From positions 104,773 through 168,772 of the forward strand of contig NZ_JAKFZS010000014.1 in assembly GCF_021654285.1 (NCBI RefSeq): a stretch of 64,000 bases of DNA, given 5' to 3'. This DNA is from Pseudoalteromonas luteoviolacea (lineage in GTDB: Bacteria > Pseudomonadota > Gammaproteobacteria > Enterobacterales > Alteromonadaceae). The notes beneath the pieces were generated by a model. That model was not told the DNA's origin. It made no database searches and saw only the letters and a list, made by a program, of their open reading frames with translations. The position numbers were made by a program, and so were the translations under genes. Shown here piece by piece: positions 29,101 through 37,649 of this stretch (the stretch's first letter is position 1; every line of letters starts with the position of its first letter).

Positions 29101-29864
29101 TTTCGAACCGCTTCGTTAAACGCAGTATGCGCTTTGTAAAATTGATAGCTTTGCATCAACAAGGCTAAGCTTCTTTGACGAGTATGTAGATTCGATGCGT
29201 AGGCACTTCTTAGTGACTCAATATCGAACCACAATTGATAATGCTCAGCCTCAGATAATCGAGTTAAAAGCGCCATTGAACGATCAGAAACAACCCCTTC
29301 AGTGATCACGGCAATAGACGCTGCTAAAAGTGCCTCGTCCTTATAAAATGCATTAATGACATGTTTGCGCAAGCTTGGCCATTCTGCGCTACTTACCAAA
29401 CTTAAAAATTGTTCAGGGCGATGTTGCAAACTCAGTTCACAAGCATTGATAACATCCAACATGCCCTGTTTTGACACAGCTGTTTTACTACGCGCGATTA
29501 ACTCACCAAACAGCGGCGCAGCCAGTGCGTAATTATTTTTCGGTAATTGGCGCACATAATCACTTAACTTCTGCGCCAAGGCAGCGTTAAAAGCCGGCTG
29601 AAAAATAGCTCTGAAATAGCTCTCTGGGTCGCTTTGTAATCTGTTTAGATCAATGTCAGGCAGCACAATTTCGAGATCACTGAGCGTCACAGAACCCATC
29701 GGCAATGTTATGGACGGTAAATCAATTTGGAGTCGATTTATTTCCTTAGATAACCAAGTTTTAAACAGTGACTCTAGGTCAGCAATACTATGCTGACCTG
29801 AGTTCACCAGATGTGCAGGGGCTTCTAATTCAGCCCCTATTTGACCAATTGCTAACCTCATCAT
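26166..29864 (-). CDS. Contractile injection system tape-measure protein (CIS_TMP / Afp14 type), 1232 aa
   Basis: The C-terminal 55 residues carry the hallmark of the CIS_TMP family: FLQRAGEVKLTANGVCIVI, then DILLMKLPWGLGIVQLPWL and a final IEWQYGF. The N-terminal NRLQIDLPSITLP is also family-like. The protein would run inside the tube and set its length, with the C-terminus probably near the baseplate. The middle is almost all helical, with low-complexity Gln/Asn/Ser-rich parts around residues 535-580 and 890-1000. It overlaps the fibre stop by one base at 29864 (ATGA-type junction), so translation is coupled. Length is in the range of Afp14-like proteins. Confidence 0.85.
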   Translation of the reverse strand: MMRLAIGQIGAELEAPAHLVNSGQHSIADLESLFKTWLSKEINRLQIDLPSITLPMGSVTLSDLEIVLPDIDLNRLQSDPESYFRAIFQPAFNAALAQKLSDYVRQLPKNNYALAAPLFGELIARSKTAVSKQGMLDVINACELSLQHRPEQFLSLVSSAEWPSLRKHVINAFYKDEALLAASIAVITEGVVSDRSMALLTRLSEAEHYQLWFDIESLRSAYASNLHTRQRSLALLMQSYQFYKAHTAFNEAVRKSVADSIKTKRTTFGALSTWFAVKGQAAITAKDCKSLLNVLNKVSSKTKTFPHYKTDLAPYQSGALTQVLEHRSADLSSPQQTEEFVEQGTPYLLAQIRGALGGGCRQTIRALERLIQLLTTQTSSEELPHLNQIHWRQFIAKYDVEQTLPVALRAPVQRLLTAMLAAEGSYGVNLRASNKVIQLIARERKAIECNWAPKQSPKYARRIFALLCQINSLPSQFIVQFNHFFANVLGSEESDNTEAEVVVYSALLEQLHAWLSNEYKRIEQRKSGYQLTEHNNESVENEQKQQNTDIESGTSTANEHTALRDSAEHILSEVSYFEPSMRVVFDGKQIAQLGQIELLQLELTLSVLLPQVDETHQLIVRSEMFGASATKLKQLIASQIKHIGQIEHSSLTEQYAQLELSGLNDEKQISVVKSLLSALAPVCEKLGQIVNHIKTMQQSTLYSMAENQTNDLLFDAQKQSAKNMSRNEIGEITDAGAETEDKKSGKPLAPSGLVLARELVMITQLKRYMSALQQVISANQLEIQLHACHEVVVNLLSYVHSWKALFPSDSVSPAGKDAQQLLSSTISAFDGIRRKLYALNPYLPGQLQKSSMWWVSLLDEHQLDQKDTGVQDSLNAVITRESDNQAESDGSPISLEQNSKEHQNHALQAIGQLRSAKTLEEVKNQLVSYESHKSDVKHNLDSHVIAQSEGVLEGNTLLSKPKQKLGARLSKSQQKLGVSVLDKRLQLSDISHEDIENVSHVADNEAPSLVAQNINKVLEGLTLQAKKQRNRLANLNAQKIKTHSEEALAELKYLYQQSSEHFISADAGVVLLWPFLEILFNKLALLDNTDESGVLFENEASQHKAHALLCELVGIDDDEADTFVINALLGLPLEHKYEEQATTSEQERDEITNMVNAAISRWEALKGMPADAFKSMFLQRAGEVKLTANGVCIVIDSKPQDILLMKLPWGLGIVQLPWLNNDLINIEWQYGF

Positions 29865-32800
29865 TAAATGTGGTCATTGCGCCAGAAGAAGCGCGAGTGA
29901 TTTAGTGGCCTGTCCAAATAAACCGCATGCCACAGGTAGTCACCATGGTGCTCTTCTTGCTCTTCTAGGTGATAACAGCCCACACTGAAGATGTGATCAC
30001 CCTCGCCTTGCTGTGCGGTATTGCGTCGCCAGAACCCTTTACAGATTAGGTTTTGACACTTGTATGCACCACCACCGTGTAGTTGTGCTGTGTTATTAAT
30101 CGCAACCACTTCACTGTCATCACAGTGAGCAACCGCACCGCCGCGCTCAGCTTGACAATTTTCGGCGTTAATCTGTGCATACCTTAAGCCATAAGCAGCA
30201 CCACCTTGGCGACCAGCGCGGCAGTTACGAACATTATTGGCAGTCAGGTTGGTTACATCTTCACCATAAATTGCACCACCATCACCACTGACAGCATGGT
30301 TTTCAATCACACAATTAAGTTGTATTTGATCTGCATAGCGCAAATTGAACGCGCCACCATTACCTTCATAAGCACTCAACTCTCTGGATACTTCATGGAT
30401 CGCACCATCAAACGTGAAACCATGCATCTCAACGTGTTTTACCATGGCATCTCTATCACCACGAATAAGGAAACGACAACCTGCATCGGCTTTTACAATA
30501 CGTGTTTCTCGCTCATTAAAACCGACAATGCTCAGGTTTGATCCCACTTCAACGGAGTTTTTCAGCTTATAGGCTCTTGAAACCTGACGATGACCGTTGT
30601 GTGGGAACAACAAGATGGTCATGTTATGCAAACAGTCTCTAGAGAAGATCTCGTCAAACTCTTCTTGGTTGTGAATTGCGACCACTTTTTTGCCACGACC
30701 AAAGCGCCATGCATGCTCATCGACATACGCTTTCACCGCAGCCTGAGTGGCAAGGACGTTGTCAGATGCCATTTCACCGCCAAGCTCACAATCTGGAGAT
30801 ATGGCCTCAATATGCGGCCCTTCAGGAAGCTGCAATTGCGCAGGTGCAATTTGACCTTGTACAGCACAATCACCAAAAATTTCTGCGCCTTGCTGCAAGT
30901 GAAGCCTGCTTTCAAGCAATAAATCACCTTCAACAGTCAATGTGTCCGATACTCGAACGTCGCCACGTACATCTAATTTGTGCTCAGGTGCTTTACAACC
31001 AATACCCACATTCGCATTGCCATCAACAACAAGCTCAGACTTTCCACGCACTGCGATATCAAGCGCTGATTCACCTTCACTGGTGTTTACTGCCACCATG
31101 GCGCTGTCATTATGAGATTCACCAACTTTGAGGCTGTGCTCTGTGACTAATTTGGCTGCTTGTACTGAGCCACTAACGAAAGAATTGCCTTTTACATGGG
31201 TATCACTGCCAAAGTTTGCTTCCCCTTTCACTGCTAAGTGGCTATGGATATCCACATGCGGCTTAAACACAACTTGATTTGCTGCATCTAGTCCTTCAAC
31301 CACTAAGCTGCCTCGCACTGTCGTGTCTTTATCAAAATGAACCGCTTCTTTGAAGAACGCATTGCCTCGAACCGTCAACTCTTCACCTAGGTGTAAGCTC
31401 TTTGCAAAATCAGCATCGGCCAGCAGGTTTAATTTACGCTCAATCGTTGTCAGGCCTTCGATAGTCACCGTGTCTTTGAACAGCGCGTCATCATACACCG
31501 TCAAATCTGAGCGCAGTTCAACATCGCCTAAAATTTTCGCACCATCTAAGCACTCAAGTAGACCAGTACCGCGTAGCACCCCATTGAGCTCGATATCCCC
31601 TTCAACCTTAATATCCCCTAGAATATCCAGCTCTGCTTCGGGCTGTGCATTACGGATCCCCACTTTGCCATCTTTGAATACAATCGGGTTAACGCCTTTG
31701 TGATAAATCGCTAGGCCGTACTCAAAGTGATTTTGATCGACACTCAGTTGTGCACTGCGGCGCGTGGTTGACGCTTCCTCATCAGAGGCATGCATTGCCA
31801 AACCAATTCTTGTTTCGCCTTGTAGCTCTGACGTGCCGTATATGTTCACGTTGCTTCTAAAGCTTGCGTATTCATTAACGTGCAGACTGTCGTCTACTTC
31901 CACTCGTCCATTAACAGATAGGTCTTTTCTAAAGCAGGCATCTTCTCCCACATCGAGAATATAATCTGGGCGCTCAACACCCAGGCCAAGGTTTCCATGA
32001 CTGAATACCAGTTGTGCAGCGCCGCTAGGGTCATCAATACGAAGTGCTTGTTGATCCGTTTCACAGATGTGCACTCTCGCCGTGGCTTGGTAAGGAGCTA
32101 AAGACAAGTTGCCCGCAACATTTACGTCTGTTCTAAAGCTGGCATCGTTATTTACAGTCAGTGCATCCCGACCTTCTGTGCCCTCAATTTCTACACTGCC
32201 ACCAGCATAATGTTCACCTGCAACAGATAAATTCTCACCTAGCTGAGTACTGCGCCCCACCTGTAGGTTTGATTTAATGTCACTGTTGCCATCAACGATC
32301 AGATCAGCGTCCAGATGTACATCGTCTGAAACAAGGAGCTCTCCCTCTAATTGTGACTGCCCCGCAACAAATAACGCCGCTCGTTGTACGTCGCCTGAAT
32401 TATTGGTCACGCTGACGTGCATACCATTTTTCAGCTCAGCATGGCCCATTAATTTTGATTTACCATCAACCGTTAAAGCGGTGCCTGTATCTTTAATGGT
32501 TAATTGGCCTGTGATATCAGCAAGACCTGTGACTGCGAAGTTAACGCCATCTGTTGGAATTGCTTGATTAATAGCAAGTTGACCCGCAGCGGCCAATATT
32601 TCTGCATCTTGCGCTGGGTTAGTAATTTTAAATACTGGAGTTTCAGATAACTGAGTTAATGCTAACTGGCTACTCGCAAAGTTCACTGCCACATGTTCGT
32701 TTTCAACGATAGAAAACTCACCGAATAGCTGCGAATTACCATACACATCAAAATTCGCTGATTTTTGCTCGCTGCCCACTTGGGTATGCATTAACGACGC

Positions 32801-34879
32801 GCTAAATCCACCAAACTCACTGCTTTCATTGGCAACATAAATGCCTTTGAGTGCCGTGATATCTTTATCAAACAGCGCATTTTCGCCAACATGTAGGCTT
32901 TGCTGAGGACTTGATTGGAATAAACCAATCTGCTTACCCGTTGCATTAATAACAGACGTGGTGTTAAGCCCATCAAAATAACTGATGTCGACACTTTGTG
33001 GCTGTCCATTATGTGCCAGTACGCCCAATTTCGCACTCGTCGTCCAATCACTTTGTAAAGCACTCGATGCAATAACCACATGTTCACTGACATCAGCTTG
33101 ATGAATAGTCGCCTCATCAGATACCGTGAGTTCTGGCGTTATAATATTGCCTTTTACAGTCAATGTTTGGTCTTGCGCTGCGCTGCCCATCACGGCCTGA
33201 TCATTGTCAATACGCAGTAATGGGTTTCCTTCCTTGTCAGCCACAAGTAACGATGGCTCATTTACCGCCGTGCTTTTAACCGTGAGTGTTGCTGCTGAGT
33301 TAACCGCTTGCTCACCCACCGTTAGGTTATCCTTTACGACACCCTCGGTTGCGCTAAGCTGCGTGTCAGTGATGATATTGTCGCTTGCATGGAGTGAATT
33401 AAACGTAGCATGATCTTTTACATCAAGCGTCGTGTTGATAAGCGCACCGACATCTGTTTGTACAGGAGTGCTAGGTGTTTCACCCACTTGCAACTGACGT
33501 GTGCGTGTTTGCCCGTTAATTTGTGCATCTTGATTAATCGTTAGATCGTTCAGTTCCGTGCTGCCAGCAGTTAACGTATCCGCAATCTGTGCTGTCTGTG
33601 CGTTCACTTGTCCCGTGGCAGTTAAGTCATTTTCAATATATGTATGTGCAAACATATTGATTGACTGCTCACCCGCAAGCGGCATATTAGTGACTTTGAC
33701 TAAATTCGTATTGCCATCGCCAATATTCAGTAAGTCTCCGCTACCGGCTTGAATATCCACCTTCGCATTAGGTGTTTCAGTGCCAATCGACAACATCCCG
33801 TCAATATGCGCATCACTTTCTACGTTCAAATTGCCTGCAACGTCTGCTGCTTGCTCTATGCGCACAGTGCCAGAGAAATGTGCGTGCCCATCTTCATTTA
33901 ATGCAATGTGAGGATGATCTTTATCTTGTCCAACTAGTACCGAGTCCGCAACATGGAAGCGCGCTTGAGGCACACTGGTACCCACACCCACTTTACCTTC
34001 TGGGTTAATAATAAACGGCGTATTGTCTTGGTTTAGGTCATCAACTCGGAATAAATCGCTGGTATCTGATGAGCGCTTGCCGATATGCAGTTTCGCCAAG
34101 GTGCTATTTTCATCTAATCCAACCCCTAACATCGGCGCTTCTACATGCCCTGCAAAAATTGCATTTTGCGCACTGAGCTCACCGAGTAGCATGGTGCGCT
34201 CTTCGACAGATAACATTTGTGTTGAGGTATTACCGCTCATGCTAATGTCATTTGTCACAGAGATTGAGTGTGCTTGAACATTGCCTGCAACGTTAACATC
34301 TGCGTTTACTTCAACATCACCATAAGCCGTGACTTTTGGATTGTCATCATCATCCAAGCCCGCTTCCAATGTCTTTATTGTCCCTTTGCTGACAGACAAC
34401 GCACCTGCTCTTAAGTGCTGATTAATATCCGCAGTTTGCGACTTGATACCTTGAGTTAACTTAGCACTGCCTGTAACACGCAGCACCTCTTCAGCCTCAG
34501 GTAACACTTCGACTTTGTCATAAATGGAGACACTTTGAGCATCTGCAGTCAATACCTCACTTTCACTGTCTGATGCAGACACAACCACATCATGACTAAT
34601 TTTTACCGCATCGGTATCGACTCTAAAACATTCGGTCTCACCGTCAGGACTGACGGTTAACGGTGACGTGATGGCAATTTCCTGTATATCTGCATTTTTC
34701 ACTACAGCGATAGGGTCATCTACCTGGTTAAAACCGGAGAGAATGAGTGACTCAAAATCATCCCCAGTAGGCGTTTTGAGGTCGTCAAACTTTTCAATTA
34801 ATTCAGCGCGGCTGCGCTTAGTTACTATGGATGTTTGGTCACATTCGACTAACACTTCTTGGTCACTGACTTTGTTCAT
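29864..34879 (-). CDS. Large eCIS tail-fibre protein with repeated beta units and a C-terminal beta-helix, 1671 aa
   Basis: The N-terminal VTKRSRAELIEKFDDLKTP resembles the attachment part of tail-fibre proteins, followed by GDDFESLILSGFNQVDDPI. Residues 120-1370 are built of many short units such as LTVNGD/LSVAGEHYAGGSVEI, DVNVAGNLSLAP, VEVDDSLHVNEYASF and GIGCKAPEHKLDVRGDVRV, a triple-helical or beta-stack fibre pattern. From about 1470 a right-handed beta-helix-like tail repeats N..A....G.GGA.Y (GGAIYGEDVTNLTANNVRN, GGAAYGLRYAQINAEN). The tail probably contacts the target surface. It occupies the Afp13 position, between the second baseplate gene and the tape-measure gene, and overlaps its upstream neighbour by four bases. 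Confidence 0.8.
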   Translation of the reverse strand: MNKVSDQEVLVECDQTSIVTKRSRAELIEKFDDLKTPTGDDFESLILSGFNQVDDPIAVVKNADIQEIAITSPLTVSPDGETECFRVDTDAVKISHDVVVSASDSESEVLTADAQSVSIYDKVEVLPEAEEVLRVTGSAKLTQGIKSQTADINQHLRAGALSVSKGTIKTLEAGLDDDDNPKVTAYGDVEVNADVNVAGNVQAHSISVTNDISMSGNTSTQMLSVEERTMLLGELSAQNAIFAGHVEAPMLGVGLDENSTLAKLHIGKRSSDTSDLFRVDDLNQDNTPFIINPEGKVGVGTSVPQARFHVADSVLVGQDKDHPHIALNEDGHAHFSGTVRIEQAADVAGNLNVESDAHIDGMLSIGTETPNAKVDIQAGSGDLLNIGDGNTNLVKVTNMPLAGEQSINMFAHTYIENDLTATGQVNAQTAQIADTLTAGSTELNDLTINQDAQINGQTRTRQLQVGETPSTPVQTDVGALINTTLDVKDHATFNSLHASDNIITDTQLSATEGVVKDNLTVGEQAVNSAATLTVKSTAVNEPSLLVADKEGNPLLRIDNDQAVMGSAAQDQTLTVKGNIITPELTVSDEATIHQADVSEHVVIASSALQSDWTTSAKLGVLAHNGQPQSVDISYFDGLNTTSVINATGKQIGLFQSSPQQSLHVGENALFDKDITALKGIYVANESSEFGGFSASLMHTQVGSEQKSANFDVYGNSQLFGEFSIVENEHVAVNFASSQLALTQLSETPVFKITNPAQDAEILAAAGQLAINQAIPTDGVNFAVTGLADITGQLTIKDTGTALTVDGKSKLMGHAELKNGMHVSVTNNSGDVQRAALFVAGQSQLEGELLVSDDVHLDADLIVDGNSDIKSNLQVGRSTQLGENLSVAGEHYAGGSVEIEGTEGRDALTVNNDASFRTDVNVAGNLSLAPYQATARVHICETDQQALRIDDPSGAAQLVFSHGNLGLGVERPDYILDVGEDACFRKDLSVNGRVEVDDSLHVNEYASFRSNVNIYGTSELQGETRIGLAMHASDEEASTTRRSAQLSVDQNHFEYGLAIYHKGVNPIVFKDGKVGIRNAQPEAELDILGDIKVEGDIELNGVLRGTGLLECLDGAKILGDVELRSDLTVYDDALFKDTVTIEGLTTIERKLNLLADADFAKSLHLGEELTVRGNAFFKEAVHFDKDTTVRGSLVVEGLDAANQVVFKPHVDIHSHLAVKGEANFGSDTHVKGNSFVSGSVQAAKLVTEHSLKVGESHNDSAMVAVNTSEGESALDIAVRGKSELVVDGNANVGIGCKAPEHKLDVRGDVRVSDTLTVEGDLLLESRLHLQQGAEIFGDCAVQGQIAPAQLQLPEGPHIEAISPDCELGGEMASDNVLATQAAVKAYVDEHAWRFGRGKKVVAIHNQEEFDEIFSRDCLHNMTILLFPHNGHRQVSRAYKLKNSVEVGSNLSIVGFNERETRIVKADAGCRFLIRGDRDAMVKHVEMHGFTFDGAIHEVSRELSAYEGNGGAFNLRYADQIQLNCVIENHAVSGDGGAIYGEDVTNLTANNVRNCRAGRQGGAAYGLRYAQINAENCQAERGGAVAHCDDSEVVAINNTAQLHGGGAYKCQNLICKGFWRRNTAQQGEGDHIFSVGCYHLEEQEEHHGDYLWHAVYLDRPLNHSRFFWRNDHI

Positions 34880-37548
34880 TCTTCGTTTCCTTCAGGATCT
34901 ATACGATTTGGCACGCTGGTTGCCACGATAAATTTCGAAACCACCGCGGTGTTTGAGTTAATTTGTGAAAAAGACACAGGCAAAATGGGTTTAAGAAACG
35001 GCAGTGGTGAATACCCAACCGTAAACCTGGTATTGTTTGATTGTGCAAATGCATTGGGTGTACAAATGTGGTCAATGCAAAGCTGTGTTGCTAAATAAAG
35101 TACTTGGTCAGCACTAAAACCATCTGGGTAAAGCGCACTGTTATCATCAATTATCCGCGTAACGGCAGCATGGACTAAAGCGTATGTTTGCTCGTCTATT
35201 GCGATGTCTTCTGGGAGTGGTTCGCAGGCATATTCAGATAATATCTGTATCAGGTATGCTTCAAGTACTTCCATTCCCTGAGGTTTTGCAAGCACATAAT
35301 TGATAATGAGCTTAATCATGTCTTGTGGATCAGATATCGCCAAAGTCTCAAGCAGGCCACCAATATCTTGTGCAACACTGGCAATATGCGCTTGCCCATC
35401 TGCAAATCGTTCACGTTGCGCCTGACCATAAAAATTAAGCCATCCAAAATACAAGCGCTCAAATAAACTCATTTGCTCTCGCGTGAGCCAAATACACTCA
35501 GCGGATAAATGCAGCGGCCTGTGCTTAGCAACCTGACTTTCAACTAACACCCTAAATGCTGGGTTTTGAAGTCTAGTTGTCCAATTCGGCAATACACAAT
35601 ACAAGTGCCCTGCTGTGGCGCTGGTGAGCAAGTCGCTTTCAAGTAGGTAGAAGCTTTCTCTGTTATGGGTTGCCAGTGGCATTTGCCCTTGGTGCGAAAA
35701 GCCAAGGTTACGCATAATTAAGCGGCTTAAACTCGCAAGGTGATCCGTTTTGGGTTCCTTGGATAAATAGTCGAAACCACGACAACGGTTTTCCCCCAGT
35801 AAGCCGACTTCAGTCAATAATCGACACTTATCAATGTACTGACGTAACAGCACCAAGCGCAATAGTAGGTCTTCTTGATCATTTGGGTCTTGGTGGCAGG
35901 CACCTATGACATGAACATAAAAACCAAAAACCTCTCGATACTTCAGCAAATTGGCATTGGGTAGCTTAACCGCAAATCGCGCCAGCAAATGCGCTAGGCT
36001 GTCATTTAAACGTGTCAGTTGAGCAACAGAAAAATCGGCTTCTAATTGTTGCTGTAAGCCACTTTGCTCATAGTCCTCTAGTGCCTGTTTTACCAAGTGA
36101 TTGACGCCACTTATTCCCGTAACAGCTTGACTCAACTGGGTATGTGGCAACTGCGTTACTCGGTGCCAAAACTCATCAAGTAAAGCTTGTGACAGCGCTT
36201 CACTGGCCAGCATGCGATCCATTATTTGGCCTAGGCGTTCAAAATGTGCGCACTGGGGTAAAGCTAAAATGTGTGGCAGTACATCCACTTGCTTGTGCTG
36301 ATCAGCTAAAATTTGATCGAAAAGGTGCAAGTACCCTTTAAATTGCAGTAGCTGTGCTTTTTGCTCTGAGTCGATATCTCGGCTTAGTGATTGATCTGCA
36401 ACGGCATACACTTTTGGTAGCTCATGCTGCAAAGAGCGATATTGGCTTAGTGATAAATAGTCTTCAGTTTCAGCAAACACCTGAGTCATGCTATCTGTGG
36501 ATTGCTCCAAAATGTATTCACTGACCAATTGCTTTATTTGCTCAACTTCTTGGTCATCAAGTACATAACTCTGGTCTTCAATCACTATTGAAATGGCATC
36601 AAAAAATTGCTCACTCAAAAAGCCAAGCTCAGGTGCTAAATTGACTGACTCTGGCTCTAAATCTTGTATTTCAACCTGCCAATAGTCATAACCCGGTTGC
36701 GAGCCACTGCCTACAATAAATCGAAACTCTTCTATTTGCTCAATGTTAGGGTGGTTGCGCAGCGCATCTAAAATATCTGAGCTATACAAGTGTTTTTTAA
36801 CGGGCGTATTTTCTAAGTCATTATCCAAAATAAAGCCATGTTTTAGCGATGGCCCAACATAGACATCTTCAATATACATGCCCTTTTCTCGCAGTTGCTC
36901 CCCTGAGTAACGCGGTAAATTAGGTGAAATTTCAAGCGCCACTTTACTCAGAATATCAGCCATGACTTGTACCAAGTCTTCTGCATCTTGGAGCACAAGG
37001 TTCATACCCAAATGCACAGGTACCGACTTATAAAACTCAATGTTGCCAAGCTGATGTGTCACACATCGCGCATTAGCAAACGCGCTATGGACTTGGTGGC
37101 GAAGGCTTTCTTCTGATACGGGGCTATTTGGCACAGGCTGTACGACTAAGTCAAACATAATCGCGCCGCTTTGACCTTCATCACGCACCGTTATCGTGAT
37201 GTTTTTTACACTTGGAATATCCAGTAATAATCGTCGGTAATCTGCAAGCGTGACGCAGTGGCTGAACATGACTTGCTCTGACGATAAAAACTGTGTCACC
37301 GCAGACGCTTCATCTGGCGTTGGCGTGGTTAAATCTTCAACGGAATAATTAAGCTTATAACTGAGGTCCGAAAGCACAAAGGCCAGTACTTCAAGTAAGG
37401 TAATGCCCGGATCAAATACGTTGTGATCGCTCCAAGTCTCTGGCGCGAGCTTTTGTAATTGCGCAATACCTTGTTCTCGCAGCTCGTCTAGGTTTTGTCC
37501 AGAGTGCAACAAGGCATCTGAAGCAATTTTCAGTGCATTGGTTTCCAT
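34876..37548 (-). CDS. eCIS baseplate protein of the gp7/Afp12 type, 890 aa
   Basis: The N-terminal LAPETWSDHNVFDPGITLLE and FVLSDLSYKLNYS match the W-T/S-D-x-N-x-x-DPG-I-T-L-L-E signature of wedge proteins in Afp/PVC-like baseplates. The second half is largely helical without recognised domains. It follows the 1070-aa baseplate gene after a 101-base gap and overlaps the fibre gene by four bases. A baseplate wedge linking J-like protein to fibres is the likely role. Confidence 0.75.
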   Translation of the reverse strand: METNALKIASDALLHSGQNLDELREQGIAQLQKLAPETWSDHNVFDPGITLLEVLAFVLSDLSYKLNYSVEDLTTPTPDEASAVTQFLSSEQVMFSHCVTLADYRRLLLDIPSVKNITITVRDEGQSGAIMFDLVVQPVPNSPVSEESLRHQVHSAFANARCVTHQLGNIEFYKSVPVHLGMNLVLQDAEDLVQVMADILSKVALEISPNLPRYSGEQLREKGMYIEDVYVGPSLKHGFILDNDLENTPVKKHLYSSDILDALRNHPNIEQIEEFRFIVGSGSQPGYDYWQVEIQDLEPESVNLAPELGFLSEQFFDAISIVIEDQSYVLDDQEVEQIKQLVSEYILEQSTDSMTQVFAETEDYLSLSQYRSLQHELPKVYAVADQSLSRDIDSEQKAQLLQFKGYLHLFDQILADQHKQVDVLPHILALPQCAHFERLGQIMDRMLASEALSQALLDEFWHRVTQLPHTQLSQAVTGISGVNHLVKQALEDYEQSGLQQQLEADFSVAQLTRLNDSLAHLLARFAVKLPNANLLKYREVFGFYVHVIGACHQDPNDQEDLLLRLVLLRQYIDKCRLLTEVGLLGENRCRGFDYLSKEPKTDHLASLSRLIMRNLGFSHQGQMPLATHNRESFYLLESDLLTSATAGHLYCVLPNWTTRLQNPAFRVLVESQVAKHRPLHLSAECIWLTREQMSLFERLYFGWLNFYGQAQRERFADGQAHIASVAQDIGGLLETLAISDPQDMIKLIINYVLAKPQGMEVLEAYLIQILSEYACEPLPEDIAIDEQTYALVHAAVTRIIDDNSALYPDGFSADQVLYLATQLCIDHICTPNAFAQSNNTRFTVGYSPLPFLKPILPVSFSQINSNTAVVSKFIVATSVPNRIDPEGNEE

Positions 37549-37649
37549 GATTTTCCTTTGGAAAGTAAGTCGATATGGGAGATGACGTCAAACCCTCAAG
37601 ACTGTGAAACGCTTTATGGGTTTAACGCTGCTTTAATTACTGAATTGAT

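Noticed and set aside
30590..34277. Several plus-strand open frames of 60-150 codons opposite the fibre gene
   Set aside because: They are antisense to a repetitive coding region with uniform minus-strand codon use and have no ribosome sites; treated as shadows.
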